64,000 nt of DNA from Pseudomonas frederiksbergensis. GTDB taxonomy: Bacteria; Pseudomonadota; Gammaproteobacteria; Pseudomonadales; Pseudomonadaceae. A model generated the notes under the pieces. The model was not told where the DNA came from. It searched no databases and saw only the letters and a list, made by a program, of their open reading frames with translations. Location of the stretch: the NCBI RefSeq assembly GCF_001874645.1, contig NZ_CP017886.1, positions 434,001 through 498,000 on the forward strand. The letters are read 5' to 3'. Numbering within the stretch: position 1 is the first letter of the stretch; each line of letters starts with the position of its first letter. The position numbers and the translations under genes were made by a program. Positions 7,600 through 14,928 of this stretch are shown here, piece by piece.

Positions 7600-7800
7600 T
7601 TAGCCGGCGAGGCGTTGGGTTTGAGCGGGAAAGGGCTTCACCTCTTCCGCTTCAAAGCTGCCGTCATCGAGCTCAGTTACATAAACCTCTCGGTCCGCCT
7701 TCAATGCTTTACTGATGCCGCCCTGACTCATTCGAAGAGCTGTCGCTGCTTTTAGCTGACCAACCTTCGTCACAAAATCTTTTAGGGGTGTGCGCTGCAT
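7600..7800 (-). CDS. Cro-like repressor
   Basis: The start is ATG 7800, with GGAGG nine bases upstream; 66 residues. A Cro-type helix-turn-helix is visible (LKAATALRMSQGGISKALKA), followed by a short basic and Pro-rich tail. It diverges from the CI-like gene across a 107-base control region. Cro would bind the shared operators and favour lytic growth. Confidence 0.8.
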   Translation of the reverse strand: MQRTPLKDFVTKVGQLKAATALRMSQGGISKALKADREVYVTELDDGSFEAEEVKPFPAQTQRLAG

Positions 7801-7907
7801 GCGGGGTCCTCCTTCACGATGCATAAATCAAAGTATTACCTGCGGTCTTTATTAAGTCAATATCGGCGGTCTTGGATTGATATTACCTGACGTAATACAG
7901 TTGCCCA
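7801..7907. promoter_or_regulatory. Divergent cI/cro control region with operators
   Basis: The 107-base AT-rich spacer holds TATTACCTGCGGTCTT (7834-7849), GGCGGTCTT (7865-7873) and the near-palindrome TATTAC-CTGAC-GTAATA (7881-7897). These look like repressor operators between the divergent genes. The first sequence recurs exactly at 11168-11183. Confidence 0.7.
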
Positions 7908-8630
7908 ATGAATAAACCTCTGAAGAAACGCCCCTTGAGCGACGTCGAGCAGCGAGAATGCGCGGCTTTGAACACGCTCTATAAGGCGAAGAAAAAAGAG
8001 CTTGGACTGAGCCAGGAAAAAATCGCTATCGAGGGTCTCAAGGCCAATAGCCAGAGTGCCGCGAGTCATTACTTGACCGGGCGAAATGCCTTAAATATTG
8101 AGGCGGCCTCTGTCTTTGCGCGCTATTTGAAAGTCCCTGTTTCGGCCTTTAGCGAGCGCCTGGCCAAAGATATCGACATGCTTTCAAGCTCTGAGCCGTC
8201 CAATGTCGAAGCAACTCGCCAACCCATCGAATCATTCCGCTACCCGGTGATCAGCTGGGTTGCCGCCGGCGCCTGGGCCGAAGCTGTCGAGCCCTTCCCA
8301 CCTGGGTTCTCAGACCGATACGAGCTATCGGACTACAACTCAAAAGGTCCCGCCTTCTGGCTTGAAGTCAAAGGTGATTCGATGACATCACCAGTTGGGA
8401 TGAGCATAACTGAGGGAACGTTGATCTTGGTCGACACCGAAGCCGATGCACAGTCAGGGAAGCTCGTGGTCGCGAAACTGGCTGACAGTGACCAGGCCAC
8501 ATTCAAAAAGCTTGTAGACGACGGCGGACGGCGCTTCTTGAAGCCGCTGAACCCGGCCTACCCTATTGAGATGTGTGCGGAAAACTGCCGGATCGTCGGC
8601 GTAGTGGTCAGGGCGCTGCAGAAGCTGTAG
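7908..8630 (+). CDS. CI-like repressor with S24 self-cleavage domain
   Basis: This 240-residue protein has an N-terminal XRE helix-turn-helix (residues about 22-75, LSQEKIAIEGLKANSQSAA). It also has a LexA/CI-type S24 peptidase domain from about 115: an Ala-Gly cleavage site in VAAGAW, the catalytic Ser in KGDSM and Lys in VVAKL. RecA-stimulated cleavage would make this prophage SOS-inducible. It diverges from cro. A second copy of its last 16 codons, diverged, is present at 9239-9289. Confidence 0.9.
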   Translation: MNKPLKKRPLSDVEQRECAALNTLYKAKKKELGLSQEKIAIEGLKANSQSAASHYLTGRNALNIEAASVFARYLKVPVSAFSERLAKDIDMLSSSEPSNVEATRQPIESFRYPVISWVAAGAWAEAVEPFPPGFSDRYELSDYNSKGPAFWLEVKGDSMTSPVGMSITEGTLILVDTEADAQSGKLVVAKLADSDQATFKKLVDDGGRRFLKPLNPAYPIEMCAENCRIVGVVVRALQKL

Positions 8631-8734
8631 ATAGCCTGTTCTTCGGCCATTTGTCCTGATTGGGGATGTTCGTGCGCTGAGTCATCGAACTTGATCGGTT
8701 GTTCTGAAGCCTGAAATTTAGCAAGGACGCGCAA

Positions 8735-9235
8735 ATGAGTATTACATTCCTATGGATCACGCTTGCTGTTCTGACAGCACTAGCGGCCAGCTCTCGTGGC
8801 CGCTCGGTGCCAAGATGGCTTGCTATTGGGATCTTCTTCCCAGGGATCGGCTTGATCGCGGTCCTGGCTATGCGAGCGCTCCCCAAGACAGGCGTCGACG
8901 CCCTTGCACATGAAGACCTGCGTGCCTGCCCCAACTGTAGCGAAGCCATCCAGGCAGCCTCTGCAAACTGCAAACAATGCGGTGAGGATGTTTTACCCAT
9001 CGACGTGAAAGATCGGAGTGGCTGGATTGCTCGCTTCACCTGCATAACAGATGAAGAGTTTGATCACCTCGCCGCTAAGCTGGCTGAAATTGATCTCCCG
9101 ACGATCCTCGATGAGAGCCCGGTTGCAATCGTTGGTCCCTTTGAAGACAAAGGCGAAGCGCAAAACGTCCTCGGTTACTTGAAGTCGAATCATGCATTGG
9201 ACGGGATGTTGGCCTGGCGTTCGGTTACGAGGTAG
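8735..9235 (+). CDS. Membrane protein with zinc ribbon, cargo gene
   Basis: This 166-residue protein has two N-terminal hydrophobic segments (about 3-20 and 28-48), then a zinc ribbon CPNC...CKQC near 67-85 and a C-terminal domain with a sporulation-related-repeat flavour (VAIVGPFEDKGEAQNVLGYL). No family is assigned. It lies between the CI gene and a fragment of a CI 3' end, so it seems to have been inserted by recombination. A superinfection-exclusion or lysogenic-conversion role is possible. Confidence 0.65.
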   Translation: MSITFLWITLAVLTALAASSRGRSVPRWLAIGIFFPGIGLIAVLAMRALPKTGVDALAHEDLRACPNCSEAIQAASANCKQCGEDVLPIDVKDRSGWIARFTCITDEEFDHLAAKLAEIDLPTILDESPVAIVGPFEDKGEAQNVLGYLKSNHALDGMLAWRSVTR

Positions 9236-9238
9236 TCC

Positions 9239-9289
9239 GAAAACAGTCGTATCATCAGTGTTGTAGTCAGAGCGCTGCAGAAGCTGTAG
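9239..9289 (+). pseudogene. Remnant of a second CI gene 3' end
   Basis: The last 16 codons read ENSRIISVVVRALQKL and a stop, matching ENCRIVGVVVRALQKL at the end of the intact CI at 8580-8630. The DNA differs at several third positions, so it is a diverged homologue rather than a recent duplication. Confidence 0.8.
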
Positions 9290-9330
9290 TGATCTGGCGT
9301 GGGCTCACTTGAATTGATTTGGAATCAGGC

Positions 9331-9588
9331 ATGAACGACGCGATCAGGGAAATCACCGAAGCGCTAGATCAGCAAATGGAACTGAATTTTTTCATGGCCG
9401 GTAAGCTTATAGAGCTATCTCCAGCCAGCGAACAAAAACGCCTGAAGAAAGACCTGCATACTCGGCTTAGCGTTCTAAGGGAGCGAACCCTGAAAGCCAC
9501 GTGTGCACTTGATGCCCTGACGAGCGATCGCAAGCCTGTCCGCACTACCCTTTTTTCAGTACTCAAAAAATGGTTTTCCGGCGGTTGA
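9331..9588 (+). CDS. Small helical hypothetical protein
   Basis: An 85-residue protein from ATG 9331 (a TTG at 9319 is also possible). It is largely helical with heptad-like spacing and a basic C-terminus (VLKKWFSGG). I recognise no family. It is part of the run of small early genes downstream of CI. Confidence 0.6.
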   Translation: MNDAIREITEALDQQMELNFFMAGKLIELSPASEQKRLKKDLHTRLSVLRERTLKATCALDALTSDRKPVRTTLFSVLKKWFSGG

Positions 9589-9621
9589 AATCTGGCACGA
9601 CGAGATTTGCAGGAGGTCACC

Positions 9622-9849
9622 ATGGCACTCAACAAACCCAACCAAGAGCTGCGCCGCGACTTGAAAGCCGCCGCGTTCGCCCTCGAGGAGGCCGCTCTGG
9701 AAATGTTCAGGCTGGCAAAGCAACGCGGGGATACAGAGCTTCTGGAGGCAATGGAGACGATCGAAAAGCTGCATGAGCAAGCTGATCGGCTGACTGCGTA
9801 TGCTGATGAGGTAAAGGCGGGAAGAATTGTAAGGGCCAAGCCGGAATAG
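9622..9849 (+). CDS. Small helical hypothetical protein
   Basis: 75 residues from ATG 9622, preceded by a very strong AGGAGG site. Two amphipathic helices are predicted (LRRDLKAAAFALEEAALEMF and ELLEAMETIEKLHEQA). It is similar in size and style to the neighbouring small genes; the function is unknown. Confidence 0.65.
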   Translation: MALNKPNQELRRDLKAAAFALEEAALEMFRLAKQRGDTELLEAMETIEKLHEQADRLTAYADEVKAGRIVRAKPE

Positions 9850-9938
9850 ATCGCGATCTTGGGGCGCGTATTCTGATGGGCGATGTATTCGCGCTAACAA
9901 TTGAAAAACAGAGCAATGCCCTGCAGAAGGGTTACTGA

Positions 9939-10142
9939 ATGCCCAACAAACAGTCGAAAAGTAAATCAGCAGTGACTGCTGCTGAAATTGAGCGCTCTAT
10001 CCAGGCCCTGAACAAAATGGCAGAACGCCTTTGGGGTGATGGCCGAGAAGCTGAGGCGAAAGCCCTCCTCGATGCTCTGGATGCATTAAACCGGGCGCTC
10101 GATCGGATCAGGATTGGGGAGAGCCGCAGGGTTCTTCATTGA
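9939..10142 (+). CDS. Small helical hypothetical protein
   Basis: 67 residues with a basic, Ser/Lys-rich N-terminus and two helices (AEIERSIQALNKMAERLW, EAKALLDALDALNRALDRI). A hairpin and a terminator (10187-10212) follow, so it ends a transcript. No family is recognised. Confidence 0.6.
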   Translation: MPNKQSKSKSAVTAAEIERSIQALNKMAERLWGDGREAEAKALLDALDALNRALDRIRIGESRRVLH

Positions 10143-10186
10143 AACGTACACATCCCAGCTGAAGGCTGGGTGTATATGAGTAGAGA

Positions 10187-10212
10187 AGCCCGGCTCCAGC
10201 GCCGGGCTTTTT
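10187..10212 (+). terminator. Rho-independent terminator
   Basis: AGCCCGGC-TCCAGC-GCCGGGCT followed by TTTTTC ends the 9939-10142 gene. A weaker hairpin (10147-10174) precedes it. Confidence 0.8.
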
Positions 10213-10294
10213 CGCTCCGCCCCGTCATACCTTCGTCACATCCACCAAGCACAATGCGGTCAGCCAAAAGGATTTGGCCCCGTCTACAGAAGAG

Positions 10295-10317
10295 AGCCCG
10301 CCATGCGCGGGCTTTTC
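10295..10317 (+). terminator. Rho-independent terminator
   Basis: AGCCCGC-CAT-GCGCGGGCT followed by TTTT. No gene is visible between this and the previous terminator (10213-10294), so a small RNA or a lost gene is possible. Confidence 0.6.
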
Positions 10318-10405
10318 ATACAAAATTTTGTCACCATCCTCTTTGACCGCCACCATCCTGACCTACACTGAGATCAGCTGACGGATCAGCGCCCCTTCGA
10401 CAGAG

Positions 10406-10430
10406 AGCCTGCCACCTGCGGGCTTTTTTG
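10406..10430 (+). terminator. Rho-independent terminator
   Basis: AGCCTGC-CACCT-GCGGGCT followed by TTTTTT. It lies upstream of the 10486 gene, isolating it from readthrough. No ORF is visible at 10318-10405. Confidence 0.65.
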
Positions 10431-10485
10431 TTGTCCGCCCTCCCCCAGCTGCTACGCTTTCGATTCCTCGAACGGAGTCGACCTC

Positions 10486-10701
10486 ATGTCTGATCAATAC
10501 GCCCTCCCCGACATCCTCGAAAGAATGTACGAGAACCAGCTCGCCCTGGAGGCAGCCCTCATGGAGCTCACTTTATGGGTTGAGCAGCGCGGATCGGCAG
10601 AGGTCGGCGAGAACGTCCGAGGAGCACTGCACGCCATTGGCGAGAATGCTGGGCACATCAAGCAAGGACTGGCCAGGCTGAAGGTCACCCAGCAGCAATA
10701 G
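10486..10701 (+). CDS. 71-residue protein of a recurring Pseudomonas family
   Basis: ATG 10486; 71 residues, acidic and helical (PDILERMYENQLALEAALME; EVGENVRGALHAIGENAGHI). A close relative of the same length is at 49443-49655, and a more distant one is at 26254-26472. It has a private terminator at 10725-10750. The function is unknown; the three copies in different accessory elements suggest mobile cargo. Confidence 0.7.
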   Translation: MSDQYALPDILERMYENQLALEAALMELTLWVEQRGSAEVGENVRGALHAIGENAGHIKQGLARLKVTQQQ

Positions 10702-10724
10702 GCAGATCCAAGAGACTCGCCCGT

Positions 10725-10750
10725 AGCCCGCCAAGCGCGGGCTTTTTTAC
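10725..10750 (+). terminator. Rho-independent terminator
   Basis: AGCCCGC-CAAG-CGCGGGCT followed by TTTTTT, 24 bases after the 71-residue gene. Confidence 0.8.
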
Positions 10751-10835
10751 GCTTGCTCAACAGTCGCCGCGTAACTCTCACTCATACACCAGCCGAATTC
10801 GCACTCCAATCTGTCGAAATATGACAAAATAAATA

Positions 10836-10851
10836 CTGTACATGCATACAG
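10836..10851 (+). promoter_or_regulatory. LexA (SOS) box
   Basis: CTGTACATGCATACAG is a full match to the LexA pattern CTG-N10-CAG with a palindromic centre. It lies 19 bases upstream of the ATG at 10870, within a probable promoter. Confidence 0.82.
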
Positions 10852-10869
10852 TAAAGCAAGGAGCACCAA

Positions 10870-11121
10870 ATGCCACAAATAGCACTAGCCACGCCACAAG
10901 CCAGAAATTGTTACGAGCTTGTTGGTCGGCGCATTCAACGCCTGATCGCCACCCCCAATGTTCAGAAGGTTCAGGTGGTTACCGTTTCTAAGCAGGAAGA
11001 CGAAAGCGCTGAAGCGTGGCAGCAGGTCCTTCTGGAAATCGAAGAGATCAGTGGCGTTCGCATAGACCGTCTGGAGAGCGGCTCCGTCAGAATTGGCTGG
11101 CGAGAGTACTGCGAAGCCTAA
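10870..11121 (+). CDS. DUF1654-like protein, SOS-controlled
   Basis: This 83-residue protein follows AAGGAG. The pattern YELVGRRIQRLI...VSKQEDESAEAWQQVLLEI...SGSVRIGW matches DUF1654, a Pseudomonas-restricted family of unknown activity often found in prophages. A LexA box at 10836-10851 places it under SOS control. A terminator (11126-11150) follows, making it a single-gene unit. Confidence 0.75.
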   Translation: MPQIALATPQARNCYELVGRRIQRLIATPNVQKVQVVTVSKQEDESAEAWQQVLLEIEEISGVRIDRLESGSVRIGWREYCEA

Positions 11122-11125
11122 AGAG

Positions 11126-11150
11126 AGCCCGCCTTTGAGCGGGCTTTTTA
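11126..11150 (+). terminator. Rho-independent terminator
   Basis: AGCCCGC-CTTTGA-GCGGGCT followed by TTTTTA directly after the DUF1654-like gene. Confidence 0.8.
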
Positions 11151-11167
11151 TTATCTGGTGTATTTTT

Positions 11168-11331
11168 TATTACCTGCGGTCTTGACGATTAATATTATCG
11201 CTAGTAATTTATATCCCAAGCCAACGCATCACCGGCCCAGCAGCGAAAGCCGCGCCGCTCTTTAAAAACTCAAAACACGATCCCGCTGCGGAAATAACAG
11301 CGGGGCCTCCTGTCCGGCAAGGACAGGGAGG
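11168..11331 (+). promoter_or_regulatory. Early rightward control region: operator plus nut-like leader
   Basis: TATTACCTGCGGTCTT at 11168-11183 is a 16-base exact copy of the cI/cro operator-like site at 7834-7849, so a second promoter here may be under the prophage repressor. Downstream lie GCTCTTTAA (11257-11265), which resembles boxA, a hairpin CCCGCTG/CAGCGGG (11282-11304) and a second hairpin (11306-11331). This order resembles a nut or put antitermination leader. No gene is seen from 11151 to 11676; the rest (11332-11676) has no ORF I can support. Confidence 0.5.
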
Positions 11332-11676
11332 GTCGATGCAAAGGCTCTCAACAAAACCTAACGATTGGCCGCTACGCCTCTACTGGAGACCGGCGATCCG
11401 ATCCGACCTACCGCCTCGGGAGTGACTGGGGTGCAGGAAAGAAACGCAGGGAGAACCTGCGGCGGACGAGGGATACCGAACTGGCGAATGACCCAGATAT
11501 GCGTAGCGAGACGGCAATACCGAAATATTCACTGCGGCGCCCGGCGTGCCGACGCAACGGTGAGCAACGACATTCGATTCAAGCCAGTGACCGACGCCAG
11601 TAGCGGGTTGCTGCGGAAATTTTCACTACTGCCACTGGAGACGGTGGCAGCGGGAAACCAACCGGGAGTCACGACG

Positions 11677-12060
11677 ATGGAAGCAACAATCATCAACGGC
11701 GCATGGAAGGGCCACCTCGGTCGCGGCCTTGCGCCGCGAGAGCTTCAGTTCCTTCTCTGGATTGCCCAAGGATTCACCTCGAAAGAGATCGCCAGAGAGG
11801 CAGGCATTGAAGCCGGCACCGTCAAAAAGCGCCTCACCAATGCGATGTTCAAGCTGGGCGTCACACGGCGCACCGCTTTGGTGGCCGAGGCTATGAAGCG
11901 GCAGATCATCACGCCGATGTGTTTTGTCCTGGCGGCGTTGGTCGCCATCCATTCAATGCTTGATGACGAATCGATGCGTCGTGATCGCCGAGTGCCTGAT
12001 CGTCGTACAGCTCAAGTCCGGATGGTGCGGAGGGCCGAGTGCCCTGTCTTGGCCGTATGA
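11677..12060 (+). CDS. Small LuxR-type helix-turn-helix protein with membrane segment
   Basis: I use ATG 11677, with GGGAG nearby; the longer upstream frame is unsupported. The 127-residue protein has a GerE/LuxR helix-turn-helix at about 18-72 (LAPRELQFLLWIAQGFTSKE, then IAREAGIEAGTVKKRL) and a hydrophobic stretch at about 81-96. The C-terminus is Arg-rich. It has no receiver or autoinducer domain. A membrane-tethered regulator is possible. Confidence 0.68.
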   Translation: MEATIINGAWKGHLGRGLAPRELQFLLWIAQGFTSKEIAREAGIEAGTVKKRLTNAMFKLGVTRRTALVAEAMKRQIITPMCFVLAALVAIHSMLDDESMRRDRRVPDRRTAQVRMVRRAECPVLAV

Positions 12061-12129
12061 CCAAAACACAGATTTCACTGGCTGGCCTTGGCGACAGGGC
12101 CAGACGGGAAATCAACCGAGGGTAGATCA

Positions 12130-12525
12130 ATGACACCTGAGCAGAAAGTGAAATTCCTGATCCTGGCGCTCGATGCGCGCTGGCAAAAAAAGGAAGCCCC
12201 GAACTACGCCGCGATGACCGGCACCGATGCGGACACAGGTTATGCCGCACTGGTAGAAGCCGGCGAACACTGGGACAGCCGCAATGAGACCCGCTGCGGC
12301 GACGTCGAGACAAGTATCCCGTGCGATGGCGGCCGCCACTACGAAGCCAAGTCGGTAGCTGCACGGCTACCAGATGGGTCATGGGTTGGCTGGACTTATT
12401 ACTACGGCGGAGGCAAGCACGCCGAACCGGAGGCAATCGACTGGATGAGTGAGGCCTACGAACTGGATTGCGTCGAGGAAGAGAAGGTTGTGACGGTTCG
12501 AACCTTCACCAAGCAGGCCGCCTGA
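12130..12525 (+). CDS. Hypothetical phage protein
   Basis: 131 residues from ATG 12130. The sequence has an acidic C-terminal half with an aromatic Gly-rich patch (GWTYYYGGGKHAEPEAIDWM). I do not recognise a named domain. It is in line with the early rightward genes, and its region repeats the GGGAAA-CAACCG spacing seen before the LuxR-type gene. Confidence 0.6.
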   Translation: MTPEQKVKFLILALDARWQKKEAPNYAAMTGTDADTGYAALVEAGEHWDSRNETRCGDVETSIPCDGGRHYEAKSVAARLPDGSWVGWTYYYGGGKHAEPEAIDWMSEAYELDCVEEEKVVTVRTFTKQAA

Positions 12526-12604
12526 ATCAACCAGCGCCACGTCAACCTGACGATAACTGCCCGATGCGGAGGAGAACACGCCGGCCCAGCGCCGGCCACC
12601 TACC

Positions 12605-12832
12605 TCAAGTCAGCGGTATGTTGCTGGTGATCACATTCCGGCTTCCGCATTTGCACACGGGGATCATTGCTTCGGAGCGTTTACGATAAAACTCGTAGTC
12701 GTTTGCAGGGACGATGTTAAAGCCTTCCCAGAGCTCCTCTGTTCTACCCCAATCATCTGAACGCCAGACCTGTACACCTTCATGCCCACAATCGCCGCAG
12801 GTCGCTTTGTACCTGCGCTCATCCCAGCTCAT
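12605..12832 (-). CDS. Small protein with two CxxC/CxC zinc-binding sites, opposite strand
   Basis: The start is ATG 12832 with GAGG upstream; 75 residues. Cysteine pairs CGDC (about 12-15) and CKC (62-64) and the aromatic-rich middle (WRSDDWGRTEELWEGFNIV) suggest a small zinc-ribbon protein. It is the only gene on the minus strand in this early block, so it is probably separately expressed cargo. Function unknown. Confidence 0.6.
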   Translation of the reverse strand: MSWDERRYKATCGDCGHEGVQVWRSDDWGRTEELWEGFNIVPANDYEFYRKRSEAMIPVCKCGSRNVITSNIPLT

Positions 12833-12997
12833 TTTGACCTCGATTTCACCGAAGAACTCGCTGAAATATAGCAGCGATACAGCCCTCCCCCCTCCGATAC
12901 CACCCGCATGCACTCCCCTCCGCGCCCAACGGCAACCAGCGGAACGGATGAGTGCAGCCGAGTGTTTTTTGAACCAATACACCAAGCGGAGATTGCC

Positions 12998-13246
12998 ATG
13001 CATCCAGCCATTCAGCTCGCAAACGATGTTCGCAAGGCACTGCGTCAACGCTCACATATCGCGATCGCCGACTTCTACGAGTTGATCGGCCAACCGGTGC
13101 CTGGCGCACCGCCGCGCTTCGTAGTGAGGATGGCGGGTAAAGCTTTCTTCCATGTGGTGGACAGTCGCACCGGCAAGGTCCGGGGCTTTCGCCGCAATCA
13201 CAATGAAGCGTGCGCTCTGGCGCGCCAGCTTGAACAAAAGGAGTAG
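12998..13246 (+). CDS. Hypothetical phage protein
   Basis: 82 residues from ATG 12998 (GGAG upstream), basic, with a small alpha-beta pattern (RFVVRMAGKAFFHVVDSRTG). It is followed at once by the 13250 gene. The family is not recognised. Confidence 0.65.
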   Translation: MHPAIQLANDVRKALRQRSHIAIADFYELIGQPVPGAPPRFVVRMAGKAFFHVVDSRTGKVRGFRRNHNEACALARQLEQKE

Positions 13247-13249
13247 GTC

Positions 13250-13699
13250 ATGCTGAATTTCCTCGAAACACCGGAAGGGCCTGACTGGCTACACGATGCA
13301 ATCAACAAGCTTATCTGCGGTGAGAACGTCACTGCACCGCGGGCGAACGGCAAGTTGGTTGCCTTGGTCACTCCGCAATCGTTGTGGGAAGCGCTGGCCG
13401 AACATCTCGGCGCCCAGGAGCACATCGCCCCACTGCTCACCGACAACCGTGAGTATCCGATTGAGCACCTACTGTGCGAGATCGTCGCCGACGGTCGCCG
13501 GATTCATCGCAAGGCGTACGACCTGGCGATTGAAGCGCTGGGCCAGCCGAAGAACAAACAGCACCCCACGGCATTGCACGATATTGCCGAGGCGCTGATC
13601 CGGCCATGGGCCAACGAGTATGGCCGGGCACGCGCAGATGAGCTTGCCGCCGACCGTGCTGCCGATCGCGCCGAACAATTGAGGGAGGATGCAGCATGA
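13250..13699 (+). CDS. Hypothetical phage protein
   Basis: 149 residues, mostly helical and ending in an Ala/Asp/Arg-rich tail (ELAADRAADRAEQL). It starts three bases after the previous gene and its stop overlaps the next ATG, so it is part of a coupled operon leading to recT. No domain is recognised. Confidence 0.65.
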   Translation: MLNFLETPEGPDWLHDAINKLICGENVTAPRANGKLVALVTPQSLWEALAEHLGAQEHIAPLLTDNREYPIEHLLCEIVADGRRIHRKAYDLAIEALGQPKNKQHPTALHDIAEALIRPWANEYGRARADELAADRAADRAEQLREDAA

Positions 13700-13872
13700 G
13701 CGGCCATGGCGCACATCTACGCGGCCAGCACCTGGCCAAGCGCTGCGCGAAGCTTCGACGTGAAGGCCTGCCACTGACTGAGGTCGCTCAGATCGCCGGC
13801 GTCACTCGCGAGCAAGTCGCCGCCAAGATCAAGCTGGGCGAGCGCCTTCTGTCGCTGGTTGAGTCTGCATGA
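13696..13872 (+). CDS. 58-residue helix-turn-helix-like protein
   Basis: Overlapping ATGA start with the preceding gene. The 58 residues have a helix-turn-helix-like stretch, LTEVAQIAGVTREQVAAKIK. The short length and coupling suggest a small phage regulator. It overlaps the next small ORF by ATGA. Confidence 0.6.
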   Translation: MSGHGAHLRGQHLAKRCAKLRREGLPLTEVAQIAGVTREQVAAKIKLGERLLSLVESA

Positions 13873-13988
13873 CGACCCGCCAGCGTGTCCTTCGCCACTT
13901 CATCTGGCACGGCACCGCAACCTCTCTTCATGGCTGGTCCGGCTGGCTGACACTGATAGCCCTGGCCGATCTGATCACACCGAAGTAA
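13869..13988 (+). CDS. 39-residue phage ORF
   Basis: Overlaps the previous stop (ATGA) and ends at a TAA at 13986-13988. The peptide is hydrophobic in its second half (GWSGWLTLIALADLITP), so it may be a membrane peptide. The coupling supports translation; the function is unknown. Confidence 0.45.
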   Translation: MTTRQRVLRHFIWHGTATSLHGWSGWLTLIALADLITPK

Positions 13989-14037
13989 CTCGAATCCAAT
14001 TTCACAGCGCCCCGCAAGGATGGCGCGGGAGACACTC

Positions 14038-14928
14038 ATGTCTGCTCAAAGCGTGGCGCCGGTGGCGCACGAACAAACTCTGCACGTTCTTCCTCATGCC
14101 GCGACCAGCACCAGCGCCCTGGTGCTCGACGGCGACAGCCTCGACAAGATGATGCGTCTGGCCGATGTCATGGCCACCGGCCGCGCCACAGTGCCCAAGC
14201 ACTTCAACGGCAACTCGGCTGACTGTCTCGCCGTGGTGATGCAGTCCATGCAATGGAAGATGAACCCCTTTGCAGTCGCCCAGAAAACGCACCTGGTGAA
14301 CGGCGTCCTCGGCTACGAGGCCCAGTTGGTCAATGCGGTGATCACCACCTGCGCGCCCGTGCTCGATCGCCTGCACTACGAGTGGTACGGCGCATGGGAA
14401 AAGGTGATCGGCCAGTTCGAAATCAAGACCAACAGCGACGGCAAACAGTATCGCCAACCAGGTTGGAAGCTGGAGGACGAGGAAGGCTTGGGCGTGAAGG
14501 TCTGGGCCACGTTCCGCGGTGAGGATGAGCCCCGCGTGCTGGAGTTGCTGCTGGCACAGGCCCGCACACGCAACAGCACGCTCTGGGCCGATGATCCCCG
14601 CCAACAGTTGGCCTACCTCGCCACCAAGCGCTGGTCCCGCCTCTATTGCCCCGACGTGATCCTTGGCGTGTACAGCCCTGACGAACTCGAGGAAGCCGCG
14701 CCGATCATCCGCGACGTTTCGCCAACGAAGGCCCGGGGCACGACTGAGCTTCCGCCCTACCCCGAAGAAAAGCTCACCGAGAACCTGCCGAAATGGCAGA
14801 TCGCGGTCGACGCTGGCAAGTCATCCCCTGGCCACCTGATCGCAACCGTCAGCAGCAAATTCACCTTGAGTGAAGAGCAGATCGAAAAGATCAACGCCCT
14901 CGCACCGATTGAAGGAGAGCAAGAATGA
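14038..14928 (+). CDS. recT: RecT-family single-strand annealing protein
   Basis: The start is ATG 14038, preceded by GGGAGA; an in-frame ATG at 14020 is the alternative. The 296-residue protein matches RecT: MQWKMNPFAVAQKTHLVNG near 80-98, GYEAQLVNAVI near 102-112, and DDPRQQLAYLATKRWSRLY near 187-205. RecT anneals complementary single strands for phage recombination. It overlaps the exonuclease gene by four bases, the usual Red/RecET-type pairing. Confidence 0.88.
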   Translation: MSAQSVAPVAHEQTLHVLPHAATSTSALVLDGDSLDKMMRLADVMATGRATVPKHFNGNSADCLAVVMQSMQWKMNPFAVAQKTHLVNGVLGYEAQLVNAVITTCAPVLDRLHYEWYGAWEKVIGQFEIKTNSDGKQYRQPGWKLEDEEGLGVKVWATFRGEDEPRVLELLLAQARTRNSTLWADDPRQQLAYLATKRWSRLYCPDVILGVYSPDELEEAAPIIRDVSPTKARGTTELPPYPEEKLTENLPKWQIAVDAGKSSPGHLIATVSSKFTLSEEQIEKINALAPIEGEQE

